Origin: Seleniivibrio woodruffii | GTDB lineage: Bacteria > Chrysiogenota > Deferribacteres > Deferribacterales > Geovibrionaceae | Length of the DNA stretch: 64,000 nt | Reading direction: 5' to 3' | NCBI RefSeq assembly: GCF_004339245.1 | Contig: NZ_SMGG01000004.1 | Span: 310,001-374,000, forward strand | Shown here: in pieces, positions 1 to 6,967 of the stretch | Position numbering within the stretch: position 1 is the stretch's first letter | Layout: each line of letters begins with the position of its first letter | Notes under the pieces: model-generated | Told to the model about the DNA's origin: nothing | Database searches by the model: none | Seen by the model: only the letters and a program-made list of their open reading frames with translations | Program-made: the position numbers and the translations under genes

Positions 1-1
1 G

Positions 2-895
2 ATAGAGCATTTTTCAGTTGATTCGGCTGTAACAAAGCTTATAAATGACGGCTATGAGATAACCAAGCTCAGAGTCGACAACACAGGCCTTGTTAACCCT
101 GACGACCTGAAAAAAGCCCTCAGAAAAGATACTGTGCTGGTTTCCATTCAGCATACGAACCCTGAGATCGGTACTGTTCAGTACACAGACGCTCTGGGCG
201 CAATATGCCGGGAGAACAACGTTGCTTTCCATGTTGACGCAGTTGCGGCTGCGGGTTTTTCTGAGCTGGATGTCAAAGCGCTTAACTGCGATATGCTCTC
301 CATTGCATCGCAGAATTTCTACGGACCCAAAGGTGCGGGCGCACTCTACATAAGAGACGGCATCAAACTCAGCGGACTGCTTGACGGCGGACATCAGGAA
401 AGAGGCTACAGAAGCGGAACAGAGAACGTTCCAGCTATAGTTGGAATGGGTGAGGCGGCTCGCATCGCAAAGGCCGAAATGGGCGTTTGGGTTCCCGAGC
501 TTGTAAGCCTCCAGAAAAAACTCTGGGACGGGCTGGGCGGAATGTTCGACTTCCTGCACTTCACAGGAAACAAGGACAGACGCAGACCCGGACACGTCAG
601 CTTCTGGATTGAGTATATCGAAGGCGAATCACTGCTCATGTGGCTGTCGCTTAAAGGCTTCGCATGCGCCAGCGGATCTGCCTGCTCCTCCAACATTCTG
701 GCGGAGGACGAGGAAGATCTCGCCGCATCATACGTTCTTACAGCGGTAGGCGTTCCCAACGACATCTGCGCAGGTTCGCTCGGTATGTCTATGTCGAAAT
801 ATAATACTCAAGACGACATCGAAAACGTCCTGAAAGTTATGCCGGAAACGGTTCAGAGACTGTGCGAAATGTCGCCTATGTACAACAGAAAGTAG
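2..895 (+). CDS. IscS/NifS-like cysteine desulfurase homologue lacking the PLP lysine (5' end outside window)
   Basis: The reading frame is open from base 2, so the N-terminus lies upstream. The protein is a class V aminotransferase-fold homologue of IscS/NifS. It keeps NPEIGTVQ, the FHVDA motif, YGPKGAGALY, the GGHQERGYRSGTENV segment and the mobile-loop cysteine in ASGSACSS. The usual S-x-H-K site that holds PLP reads A-S-Q-N, so the Schiff-base lysine, the neighbouring histidine and a phosphate-binding serine are all absent. The late Arg-x-Ser is Gly-Met-Ser. Classical PLP-dependent desulfuration is therefore doubtful. iscU and nfu follow directly, which points to a role in Fe-S assembly, perhaps as a scaffold partner or sulfur carrier (inference). 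A catalytically normal paralogue could lie just upstream. Confidence 0.85.
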   Translation: MEHFSVDSAVTKLINDGYEITKLRVDNTGLVNPDDLKKALRKDTVLVSIQHTNPEIGTVQYTDALGAICRENNVAFHVDAVAAAGFSELDVKALNCDMLSIASQNFYGPKGAGALYIRDGIKLSGLLDGGHQERGYRSGTENVPAIVGMGEAARIAKAEMGVWVPELVSLQKKLWDGLGGMFDFLHFTGNKDRRRPGHVSFWIEYIEGESLLMWLSLKGFACASGSACSSNILAEDEEDLAASYVLTAVGVPNDICAGSLGMSMSKYNTQDDIENVLKVMPETVQRLCEMSPMYNRK

Positions 896-922
896 TTTTC
901 CTAATTACAGGAGGAGAGAACA

Positions 923-1357
923 ATGGCTAAAGGACCTTACAGCGATAAAGTTATGGATCATTTCATGAACCCCAGAAACATGGGCGAAATAGAGGGAGCA
1001 AACGGAGTAGGGGAAGTCGGCAACCCCGCATGCGGCGACGTCATGAAGATCTTCCTTAAGATAAATGACGACCAGATAGTTGAGGATGTTAAATTCAAAA
1101 CTTTCGGCTGCGGCGCGGCTATCGCATCCAGCTCCATGGCAACAGAGCTTATGAAAGGCAAAAAAGTTGAGGAACTGCTCGCCCTGACAAATCAGGCCAT
1201 CGTAGATGCCCTTGACGGACTGCCCCCCGCTAAGATACACTGTTCTGTAATGGCTGAAGAGGCCATCGAAGACGCACTTAAAAACTACTTCATATCAAAG
1301 GGTCAGGATCCTGCGATTATTGAAGAGATGAAAGCAAAAATAAAGAAAGAGAATTAA
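923..1357 (+). CDS. iscU: IscU/NifU-type Fe-S cluster scaffold
   Basis: 144-residue scaffold protein on which [2Fe-2S] clusters are built before transfer to apoproteins. The three ligand cysteines are visible at Cys37 (NPACGDV, with the conserved Asp39), Cys63 (TFGCGAA) and Cys107 (KIHCSVM). The length is that of a short IscU with no NifU C-terminal extension. A strong AGGAGG ribosome site lies 4-13 bases before the ATG. It sits 27 bases after the IscS-like gene and 13 bases before nfu, so the three are one transcription unit. The usual LPPVK chaperone-contact motif is replaced by LPPAK, so recognition by HscA would be weaker or absent; no hscA/hscB is seen here. Confidence 0.93.
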   Translation: MAKGPYSDKVMDHFMNPRNMGEIEGANGVGEVGNPACGDVMKIFLKINDDQIVEDVKFKTFGCGAAIASSSMATELMKGKKVEELLALTNQAIVDALDGLPPAKIHCSVMAEEAIEDALKNYFISKGQDPAIIEEMKAKIKKEN

Positions 1358-1370
1358 CGGAGGATACAAA

Positions 1371-1598
1371 ATGAGCCTTAGAGAAAGAGTAGAAGAAGTT
1401 CTGGATCAGGTTAGACCCACCCTTCAGGCTGACGGCGGAGATATCACTCTGCTTGACGTTTCAGAAGACGGCGTAGTAAAAGTTCAGCTGACAGGCGCTT
1501 GCGGCTCCTGCCCCTTCAGCACCATGACACTGAAACACGGTGTTGAGGCAAGACTGAAAGACATGATTCCTGAAGTTAAGGAAGTTCTTTCCATATAA
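1371..1598 (+). CDS. nfu: Nfu-type Fe-S cluster carrier (NifU C-terminal domain)
   Basis: 75-residue stand-alone Nfu domain. The CGSC motif (Cys44, Cys47) would bridge a [4Fe-4S] cluster between two subunits. The N-terminal LQADGGDI segment is typical of the family. In many bacteria this domain is fused to the end of NifU; here it is a separate gene right after iscU, with its own GGAGG site at the junction. It is last in the operon and is followed by a clear intrinsic terminator. Role: delivery of clusters to target proteins (family knowledge). Confidence 0.92.
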   Translation: MSLRERVEEVLDQVRPTLQADGGDITLLDVSEDGVVKVQLTGACGSCPFSTMTLKHGVEARLKDMIPEVKEVLSI

Positions 1599-1602
1599 TC
1601 TT

Positions 1603-1633
1603 AAAGGGGTGCCCGCAAGGCACCCCTTTTTTT
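1603..1633 (+). terminator. Intrinsic terminator of the iscU-nfu operon
   Basis: An 11-bp perfect stem, AAAGGGGTGCC paired with GGCACCCCTTT, closes a 5-base loop and runs into a T tract. It lies 5 bases after the nfu stop codon. Confidence 0.92.
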
Positions 1634-1717
1634 ATCGTTTATAACGCATCGCATTTCTTCCTTGTTCTGATTGTATCTAAAAACCAAGTTTTTTTATCAC
1701 CCATAGGCATATATTTT

Positions 1718-1830
1718 TCGTCACTGCGAGGGCTTTAGCCCGTGGCAGTCTTCCAACTTTAGATATCATATCGCCTTAGTTCGTCTGTGTTTGGAAGCTT
1801 GCTTCACCTCTTCGAGGTTCGCAAAGACGA
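1718..1830. repeat. Palindromic intergenic repeat, GTCACTGCGAG family
   Basis: The left arm (1718-1756) starts TCGTCACTGCGAGG and ends GCAGTCTTCCAA. The right arm (1791-1830), read on the other strand, starts TCGTCTTTGCGAACCTC and ends GCTTCCAA. Together they form an imperfect inverted repeat without a coding frame. Related arms occur at 45724-45810 and 57147-57187, so this is a dispersed MITE-like or REP-like family. Confidence 0.75.
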
Positions 1831-1841
1831 ATAACCATTTC

Positions 1842-1960
1842 TGAGATTCTTCACTTCGTTCAAAATGACTTTTATGACGTATTCGTAGTGTACAAATATT
1901 TTCTGAGAAAATGAGAAAGGATATATATTCCTGTCACTCTGAGTGCAACGAAGAGTCTCG
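1842..1960. repeat. Palindromic intergenic repeat, GTCATTCTGAG family
   Basis: The left arm, 1842-1870, reads GAGATTCTTCACTTCG and onward. The right arm, 1933-1959, reads GTCACTCTGAGTGCAACGAA and onward. The arms are imperfect reverse complements separated by about 60 AT-rich bases. A second copy lies at 34056-34115. With the previous element it fills the 415-base gap between nfu and the CBS gene; no gene is seen there. Confidence 0.72.
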
Positions 1961-1984
1961 TAGAATGACGTGACTGAAAATACA

Positions 1985-2010
1985 TAAAAAAAGGGGCTTT
2001 TCAGCCCCTT
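1985..2010 (-). terminator. Intrinsic terminator downstream of the CBS gene
   Basis: On the minus strand an 8-bp stem (AAGGGGCT/AGCCCCTT) with a 4-base loop is followed by a run of T (A run at 1985-1992 on the plus strand). It lies just after the stop codon of the CBS-domain gene. Confidence 0.88.
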
Positions 2011-2014
2011 GGTT

Positions 2015-2431
2015 TTATAATTTGTTCAGCAGTGCTTTCAGAATGTCGCCGAGAGACACAAGCCCCACCAACTTTCCTGTTTCGTCCACAACGGGGAGTC
2101 TGTGGCGGTATTTTTCGAGAACGACTGTTGCCGCTTCCTCAACCGTGGCATCGGGAGAGATGGTTACAGCGGGCATATGCATAACCCTTTTAACAGGTTC
2201 CGCAGTAAGCTCACGCACGTCTATCAGGGGGATAAACTGCGCTTCGTTCAGGATATCCGGCAGTGCCTTTGCGATATCCGCTTCGCTGAAAGTTCCCAGA
2301 ACCTTGTTGTTTTTATCGACAACAGGCAGTCCTGAGATATTTTTTCTGCGTATTCTTAATATAACTTCCTTAATGGTCTCGTCAGGACCTGCGGTGACTA
2401 TGTTAGTCGCCATAATGTCACGAACTTTCAT
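2015..2431 (-). CDS. Tandem CBS-domain protein
   Basis: 138-residue soluble protein made of two CBS motifs and nothing else. Each half shows the pattern DIM...I..V...GLPVVD (or HRLPVVD) followed by LGTFSEADI or LVGLVSLGDI. Such pairs form a Bateman module that binds adenine nucleotides such as AMP, ATP or SAM. The ATG at 2431 is preferred because AGGAG lies 5 bases before it; an upstream GTG at 2437 abuts the same site. It lies 13 bases after the stop of the acetyl-CoA-synthetase-like gene, so the two are cotranscribed. An adenylate sensor next to a (decaying) adenylate-forming enzyme suggests a functional link; the partner is unknown. Confidence 0.85.
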   Translation of the reverse strand: MKVRDIMATNIVTAGPDETIKEVILRIRRKNISGLPVVDKNNKVLGTFSEADIAKALPDILNEAQFIPLIDVRELTAEPVKRVMHMPAVTISPDATVEEAATVVLEKYRHRLPVVDETGKLVGLVSLGDILKALLNKL

Positions 2432-2444
2432 TCTCACTCCTATG

Positions 2445-4332
2445 CTACATCTGCATGGCGATCTCTTTCAGAAGGTCACGCAGAATGACCCCGTCCGGAG
2501 ACTTGGGGATGGTTCTGGTGAACCTGATATCGCTGGGCATTGCGATTTCGCCTATTTCGTTCAGTATTGTTTCTTTGATTTCTCTTATAATCTGGTCGTG
2601 GTAGCTTTCGTCCTTTTTGTCTTTAAGAACGCAGAAGGCTATCAGTTTTTCTCCCCGTTTTTCGTCTGTGACGTTGATCAGGGCAAAATCCTTTATCTTA
2701 GGATATGTTCTGACTGCTTCTTCGATTTCCACCAGGCTCATTCTTTTCCCTCCGATATGCATAACATCATCGAGACGGCCTGTTAGAACCATATTATAAT
2801 TGTTGTCGTACTGCCCCCCCGTCACCCGTACTGAAGTAGGGTTTTGAGTGAGCATTTTTTTTCCAATAGATTTTTTCGAATAAGCCCGGCTGTCCGTGGA
2901 CAGATTTCGCAAGGGGTGCGAAAGGGGCATTTAATACTATTTCACCTTGAGTATTGATAGTATCTATAACATGTTTTGAAGTTTTGTCCAGTAAAACCGC
3001 AGGCACTCCCGGTAAATGTTTTCCGACGGTTCCATATTCGATGTCGGAATATCCTGCCAGTGAAGAGAAAATTGCTCCTCCCGCTTCTGTTAAAGAATAT
3101 ATGTCGAAAATGACCGCTCTGTTGGAACAGAGTTTTGCTGACGTCCACTCTAAAACTTCGGCGGGCATTTTCTCTCCGCCGGATGCAACCATCTCAATAG
3201 CGGGCAGATCGAGGAAGATGTTTTTCTTCTGGCTGGCGTTCATGAGCGACCGGAGAGCGGAAGGCGTTGTATAGAGCTTATTAACGCTGTATTTTCTGCA
3301 TATATCGAAGAAATCTTTTGCATTCTCAATATTTACGGTGTCTTCGAAAACCAGAACCGTCTGGCCGGACATGAGAGGCCCGTAAACTATGTATGAATGG
3401 CCTGTAACCCAAGAGATATCTGCCGTACACCAGTAGGTGTCGGTCTCCTTTTTGTCGAACATCATAAGGTAAGACATATATGCCCAGAGCAGAAATCCGC
3501 CGTAGGAATAGGTCAGGGCATGAGGTTCGCCCATTGCTGTTGAGGTGTAGAGCATGAACATTGTGTCGTCAGCGTTCATAGGCTCCAGCTTCAGCTCGGA
3601 TGCGTCGGTGTGCACTTCGTCTGAAATAAGGTCGTGATACCAGAGGTCACGCAGGGGTTTCATGTGGACACGTTTTCCCGTGCGGCTGACTATTATGCAG
3701 TATTTCGGGTTGTGTTCGCTTTTGTGAAGGGCGTTGTCCAGCTTTTCTTTCATGTTGACGTGGCCGCCTGTGACGGATTCGTCCGATGTCACCACTATTG
3801 AAGGCTTGCAGTTGGCGATCCTTCCGGCCAGTGATTCCGCAGAGTAGCTGGCATGGTAGAGAACGTGAACTGCGCCGATGCTGGAGCAGGCAAGCATAAG
3901 AATTATGAGTTCCGGTGTGTTGGGCAGGTGGATGAGCACCCTGTCGCCTTTTTTTATGCCCAGCTTTATGAGTGCGGCGGAGCACTTGACCACTTCGGAG
4001 TAGAGCGACTGGTATGTATAGACACTCTGGGTTCCGTCGCTGCCGACCCATATTATAGCCGCTTTGTTCTTGGCGTTGGTTTTGAGGTGTTTGATGAGGA
4101 TATTTTTCAGGGGGCAGAGCCTTCCGCCTTTGAAAAAGGTGTATCCACCTGTCAGATCAGGGGTTACAGACTGCTTGAATTTGTCTTCCCAGATAAGGAA
4201 GCGGCTGCCCAGATAATCGTACATTTCTGCATGATCTTTGAAGGACTCGATACGTTTAAGCTCGTGTTCTGTTATTTCCGAGCGGATATAATGGGAAAAA
4301 TTATGTTTAAGTTTTTCAACTATCTTGCTCAT
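2445..4332 (-). pseudogene. Acetyl-CoA-synthetase-like gene with frameshift and degenerate active site
   Basis: Two minus-strand frames together make one ANL-superfamily protein of about 630 residues. The 5' part (from ATG at 4332, behind GGAG) encodes 512 residues, including WCTADISWVTGHSYIVYGPL, which is diagnostic of acetyl/propionyl-CoA synthetases. The 3' part (to 2445) carries GRLDDVMHIGGKRMS and the C-terminal lid. They join at a run of seven G (plus-strand C at 2814-2820): with six G the frame reads TGDGGQYDNN without a break. Independently of that, the P-loop TSGSTGKPKG is TSTAMGEPHA and the lid lysine motif PKTRSGK is PKSPDGV. Both catalytic lysines are therefore missing. It is either a pseudoenzyme with a slippery or mis-sequenced G tract, or a decaying gene. 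Confidence 0.8.
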
Positions 4333-4442
4333 TCTGGACTCCGGCGGTATCTTTCGAATATAACATTATTTCGGAAAGTACCCATAAAATCAAATAAAAA
4401 TTTAACGTTAGTGAACATAGTCTTATAATAGCATATTGATTG

Positions 4443-4473
4443 TAAAAAGAAAGGCAGACCTTTCGGCCTGCCT
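4443..4473 (-). terminator. Intrinsic terminator of the heme/quinone operon
   Basis: Minus-strand stem AGGCAGGCC/GGTCTGCCT with a GAAA loop, followed by TTTCTTTTT. It lies directly after the lipoprotein gene and ends the hemE-to-lipoprotein operon. Confidence 0.88.
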
Positions 4474-4479
4474 CATTGA

Positions 4480-4953
4480 TTATTTATCAAAATACAGTGT
4501 TATAGTTCCCGTTATGGGTTCCACATCGACGTGTCCCACAGGAACGTCACGGTTGAGGAATCCGTCCTCAAGAACGGGGACGAAGTTGTATTCCAGTTTA
4601 AGGGACTGGAAGTTCTCTTTCGGCAGTGCGATAGAAAGCTCTTTCACGCTTCTGTTTTTCAGGCTGCCCAGACTTTTGTAGTTATATCCGGCGGTGCGCA
4701 TTACCTGCGCCTCGTCAAAAACAATGCTGAGATTCCGCATAAAGATGCTGCCGGTGTTCTTTACACTCATCATCAGAAGCTTGCCGTCAGGTCCTTCCTT
4801 CAGCTCATAATAGACTGTGAGATAGTCGTCTTTGACATAGTTGTCATATTTAGCCATGAGGTCGGATGTCGGGCGGTACTTCATTGAGGTGTCTATGCAC
4901 CCTGAGAGAAGAAGCACGGCGGAAAGCGTCAGGAACAGGAAATATTTTTTCAT
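4480..4953 (-). CDS. Predicted lipoprotein of unknown function
   Basis: 157-residue protein. It starts MKKYFLFLTLSAVLLLSGC, a signal peptide with a lipobox LSGC, so Cys19 should be lipidated and the protein anchored in a membrane facing the periplasm. The frame stays open for 66 codons upstream, but the ATG at 4953 is chosen because it starts the signal peptide and has AAGGAG before it. The mature part is beta-rich and resembles no family I can name; it ends in a short strand (GTITLYFDK). Last gene of the hemE operon, 13 bases after the coiled-coil protein gene. Confidence 0.8.
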   Translation of the reverse strand: MKKYFLFLTLSAVLLLSGCIDTSMKYRPTSDLMAKYDNYVKDDYLTVYYELKEGPDGKLLMMSVKNTGSIFMRNLSIVFDEAQVMRTAGYNYKSLGSLKNRSVKELSIALPKENFQSLKLEYNFVPVLEDGFLNRDVPVGHVDVEPITGTITLYFDK

Positions 4954-4966
4954 ATCAGGCTCCTTA

Positions 4967-5392
4967 TCAGCCCGGTCGGTTGATGTAGTCCTCGTGGGGG
5001 TCTTTGTCGTCGTCTTCGTTATCCTGTCTGACAACAGCGGCAGGGGCTGGCAGCTGAGTATGCTCCTTTGCGGGGTCTGCGGGCTGTGCGGACGCTGTTT
5101 GAGCAGGTCTCTCTTCGTGGTATACGGCGGTGTCGCCGTCTGTGAGTTCACGCTCTTTCAGTTCGATCTTTTTGTCCATCTCAAGGATGTATGAATAATC
5201 GGGTTCGAAAGTTTCTGCTTTCAGCTCTCCGGTGCGGATCATCTCCAGCACCTTGTTGCCGATGAGCTTAACACGCTCGTCCCGCTTCTTCTTCAGGTTT
5301 GTGATGTCGATCTTGATGCTTCCGGTCTTTGCCAGTTTCTGAATCTCTTCGACACCCTTTTCAAAAGTCTCTTTCAGCCAGCTCGTGGGCAT
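4967..5392 (-). CDS. Hypothetical charged coiled-coil protein
   Basis: 141 residues with no signal peptide or membrane segment. Residues about 1-85 are charged and helical (KKKRDERVKLIGNKVLEMI; MDKKIELKERELTDGD) and could form a coiled coil. Residues about 90-141 are Ala/Pro-rich and end very acidic (NEDDDKDPHEDY). The ATG follows AAAGGGGG at good spacing. It lies between ubiX and the lipoprotein gene in the same operon. Family not recognised. Confidence 0.7.
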   Translation of the reverse strand: MPTSWLKETFEKGVEEIQKLAKTGSIKIDITNLKKKRDERVKLIGNKVLEMIRTGELKAETFEPDYSYILEMDKKIELKERELTDGDTAVYHEERPAQTASAQPADPAKEHTQLPAPAAVVRQDNEDDDKDPHEDYINRPG

Positions 5393-5403
5393 GGTTTCCC
5401 CCT

Positions 5404-5994
5404 TTACACGCTTTGGGGCTCATCGCCCCATCTCTTATATAAATTATGCTCTATTCCTATTATATCAAATATTTTTCCGGTTACGAAAGAGATAAGTTCA
5501 TCAATTCCCGACGGATTGTGATAAAAACCGGGGGCGGCGGGTAAAATTACCGCTCCGGCACGGGTCAGCAGGGTCAGATTTTCCAGATGGATGAGGTTCA
5601 GCGGCATCTCACGGAACAGAATCAGAAGTTTTCTGCGCTCTTTCAGTGCCACGTCGGCGCATCTTTCTATTAGGTTCGAGCTTATTCCGCCTGCCGCTCT
5701 TCCGACAAAACCCATGGATGCGGGTGCGATTATGTATGAATCAACCATAAAGGAACCGCTGGAAACGGGAGCCGCAAAGTTTTTATAATCGTGCAGAACA
5801 GCTTTTGCATCGATATCGTTTATAAACTGCTGAGGAGTCAGGTATTCCTTTTTCAGTTCAAGGTTTATGTTGGTCAGTGCATCGGGGGTGATGCACAGAT
5901 GCAGTTCGCAGTCGTGTTCGGGCAGACGGGTAATGAGGTCTTTTGCATAAACCGCACCGCTTGCTCCCGTAACACCCAGAAAAACACGTCTCAT
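5404..5994 (-). CDS. ubiX: UbiX-type flavin prenyltransferase
   Basis: 196 residues. UbiX joins dimethylallyl phosphate to FMN, making the prenyl-FMN cofactor of UbiD-type decarboxylases. Visible family signs are the N-terminal GVTGASGA nucleotide loop, SGSF, the segment APASMGFVGRAAGGISSNL, the LLILFREMPLN stretch and PAAPGFYHNP. It overlaps ubiA by 4 bases (ATGA), so the two are translated together. Since no chorismate lyase or ubiquinone methylases are seen, the pair may serve menaquinone made by the futalosine route (mqnM/mqnP roles) rather than ubiquinone; that is inference. Confidence 0.92.
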   Translation of the reverse strand: MRRVFLGVTGASGAVYAKDLITRLPEHDCELHLCITPDALTNINLELKKEYLTPQQFINDIDAKAVLHDYKNFAAPVSSGSFMVDSYIIAPASMGFVGRAAGGISSNLIERCADVALKERRKLLILFREMPLNLIHLENLTLLTRAGAVILPAAPGFYHNPSGIDELISFVTGKIFDIIGIEHNLYKRWGDEPQSV

Positions 5995-6851
5995 ATCATC
6001 CTCTTGACCATGATGTCCACAAAAGTAAAGATACAGATGGTAACGCTAATATATGCGTTGAGATTGAAAAACGCCATGCCGAGTCTGGAGAGGTCGGACG
6101 GTTTTATTATTGCGTGCTGATAGACCATGAATCCGCCCGAAAGGAGTATTCCCGCCAGATAGATGAAGCCCATCTGAAAATAGTGCCATGTGTAGAAGAA
6201 CAGTCCGAAGGCCGTGAGGTGGAACAGTCTGGCGAGCATCAGGGATCTTGAAAGCCCCAGAAAACGGGGGATGCTGAACAGTCCTTCACTTTTGTCGAAC
6301 TCAATGTCCTGACATGCGTAAACTATATCGAATCCGGAGACCCAGAAGAGAACTGCAAGCCCCAGAAGGCTGATTCCGAGGTTTATATCACCAGTGACAG
6401 CTGCCCATGCGCCTATGGGGGCAATCCCCAAAGCAACGCCCAATACTATATGGCAGAGGAATGTGAATCTCTTAGTGTATGAATAGAGTATGAAAACGAT
6501 GAACGGTACGGGGGAAAGGTAGAAACACAGGGGATTAAGCAGGTATGCCGCAAGGAAATAGAGTGCGAAAGAGAGAACAGTGTAAAGCGATGCCTCAACA
6601 ACGGAAATTTTTCCGGCGGGGATATCTCTTTTTTCGGTGCGTGGGTTGCGTGCGTCTATCTTTGCATCAGCTATGCGGTTGAAACCCATTGCGCCGCTTC
6701 TGGCTCCCAGAACGGCAAGAGCTATCAGACCCACAGTGCGCAGGTCGGGCAGTCCGTCCGCCGCCAGAAACATGCCAGTGAAGGCGAAGGGCAGGGCGAA
6801 CAGGGTGTGTTCAACCTTTATCATGCTTAAGAAAGTTTTTAATTTTTCCAA
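5991..6851 (-). CDS. ubiA: UbiA-family polyprenyltransferase
   Basis: 286-residue integral membrane protein with about eight hydrophobic helices. It transfers a polyprenyl chain to an aromatic acid in quinone synthesis. Both Mg-diphosphate Asp motifs are present: NRIADAKIDARNPRT at residues 58-72 and YACQDIEFDKSEG near residue 180. It is the third gene of hemE-hemH-ubiA-ubiX. The acceptor may be 4-hydroxybenzoate (UbiA) or a dihydroxynaphthoate (MqnP-type); sequence alone does not decide this. About 115 bases holding a palindromic repeat separate it from hemH. Confidence 0.92.
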   Translation of the reverse strand: MEKLKTFLSMIKVEHTLFALPFAFTGMFLAADGLPDLRTVGLIALAVLGARSGAMGFNRIADAKIDARNPRTEKRDIPAGKISVVEASLYTVLSFALYFLAAYLLNPLCFYLSPVPFIVFILYSYTKRFTFLCHIVLGVALGIAPIGAWAAVTGDINLGISLLGLAVLFWVSGFDIVYACQDIEFDKSEGLFSIPRFLGLSRSLMLARLFHLTAFGLFFYTWHYFQMGFIYLAGILLSGGFMVYQHAIIKPSDLSRLGMAFFNLNAYISVTICIFTFVDIMVKRMI

Positions 6852-6875
6852 CTGCGTTACTCCGAAACATCTTTT

Positions 6876-6963
6876 TCCCCCTTTTACAAAGGGGGATTAA
6901 GGGGGATTTACATTGACCGTTGAAGAAAATCCACCCCGACCCTCCTTTATTAAAGGAGGGAGG
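6876..6963. repeat. Palindromic intergenic repeat, CCCCCTTT/AAAGGGGG type
   Basis: The left arm contains CCCCCTTTTACAAAGGGGG followed by ATTAAGGGGGATTT. The right arm, reversed, contains CCCTCCTTTAATAAAGGAGGG followed by a GGTGGATTTT-like end. Each arm is itself a small palindrome and the two arms pair with each other. It fills the gap between hemH and ubiA inside one operon, so it would be transcribed as a large hairpin and could lower or protect downstream message. Confidence 0.75.
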
Positions 6964-6967
6964 AAGA

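Noticed and set aside
14-595. 193-residue minus-strand frame opposite the IscS-like gene
   Set aside because: It is a shadow: the plus strand carries clear aminotransferase motifs and the operon ribosome sites.
1599-2014. CRISPR array, suggested by repeated short blocks
   Set aside because: The blocks are inverted arms of two palindromic elements, not direct repeats with regular spacers, and there are no cas genes.
2022-2786. 254-residue plus-strand frame opposite the CBS and synthetase-like genes
   Set aside because: Low-complexity Ser/Thr-rich product without motifs; it mirrors the conserved minus-strand CBS frame.
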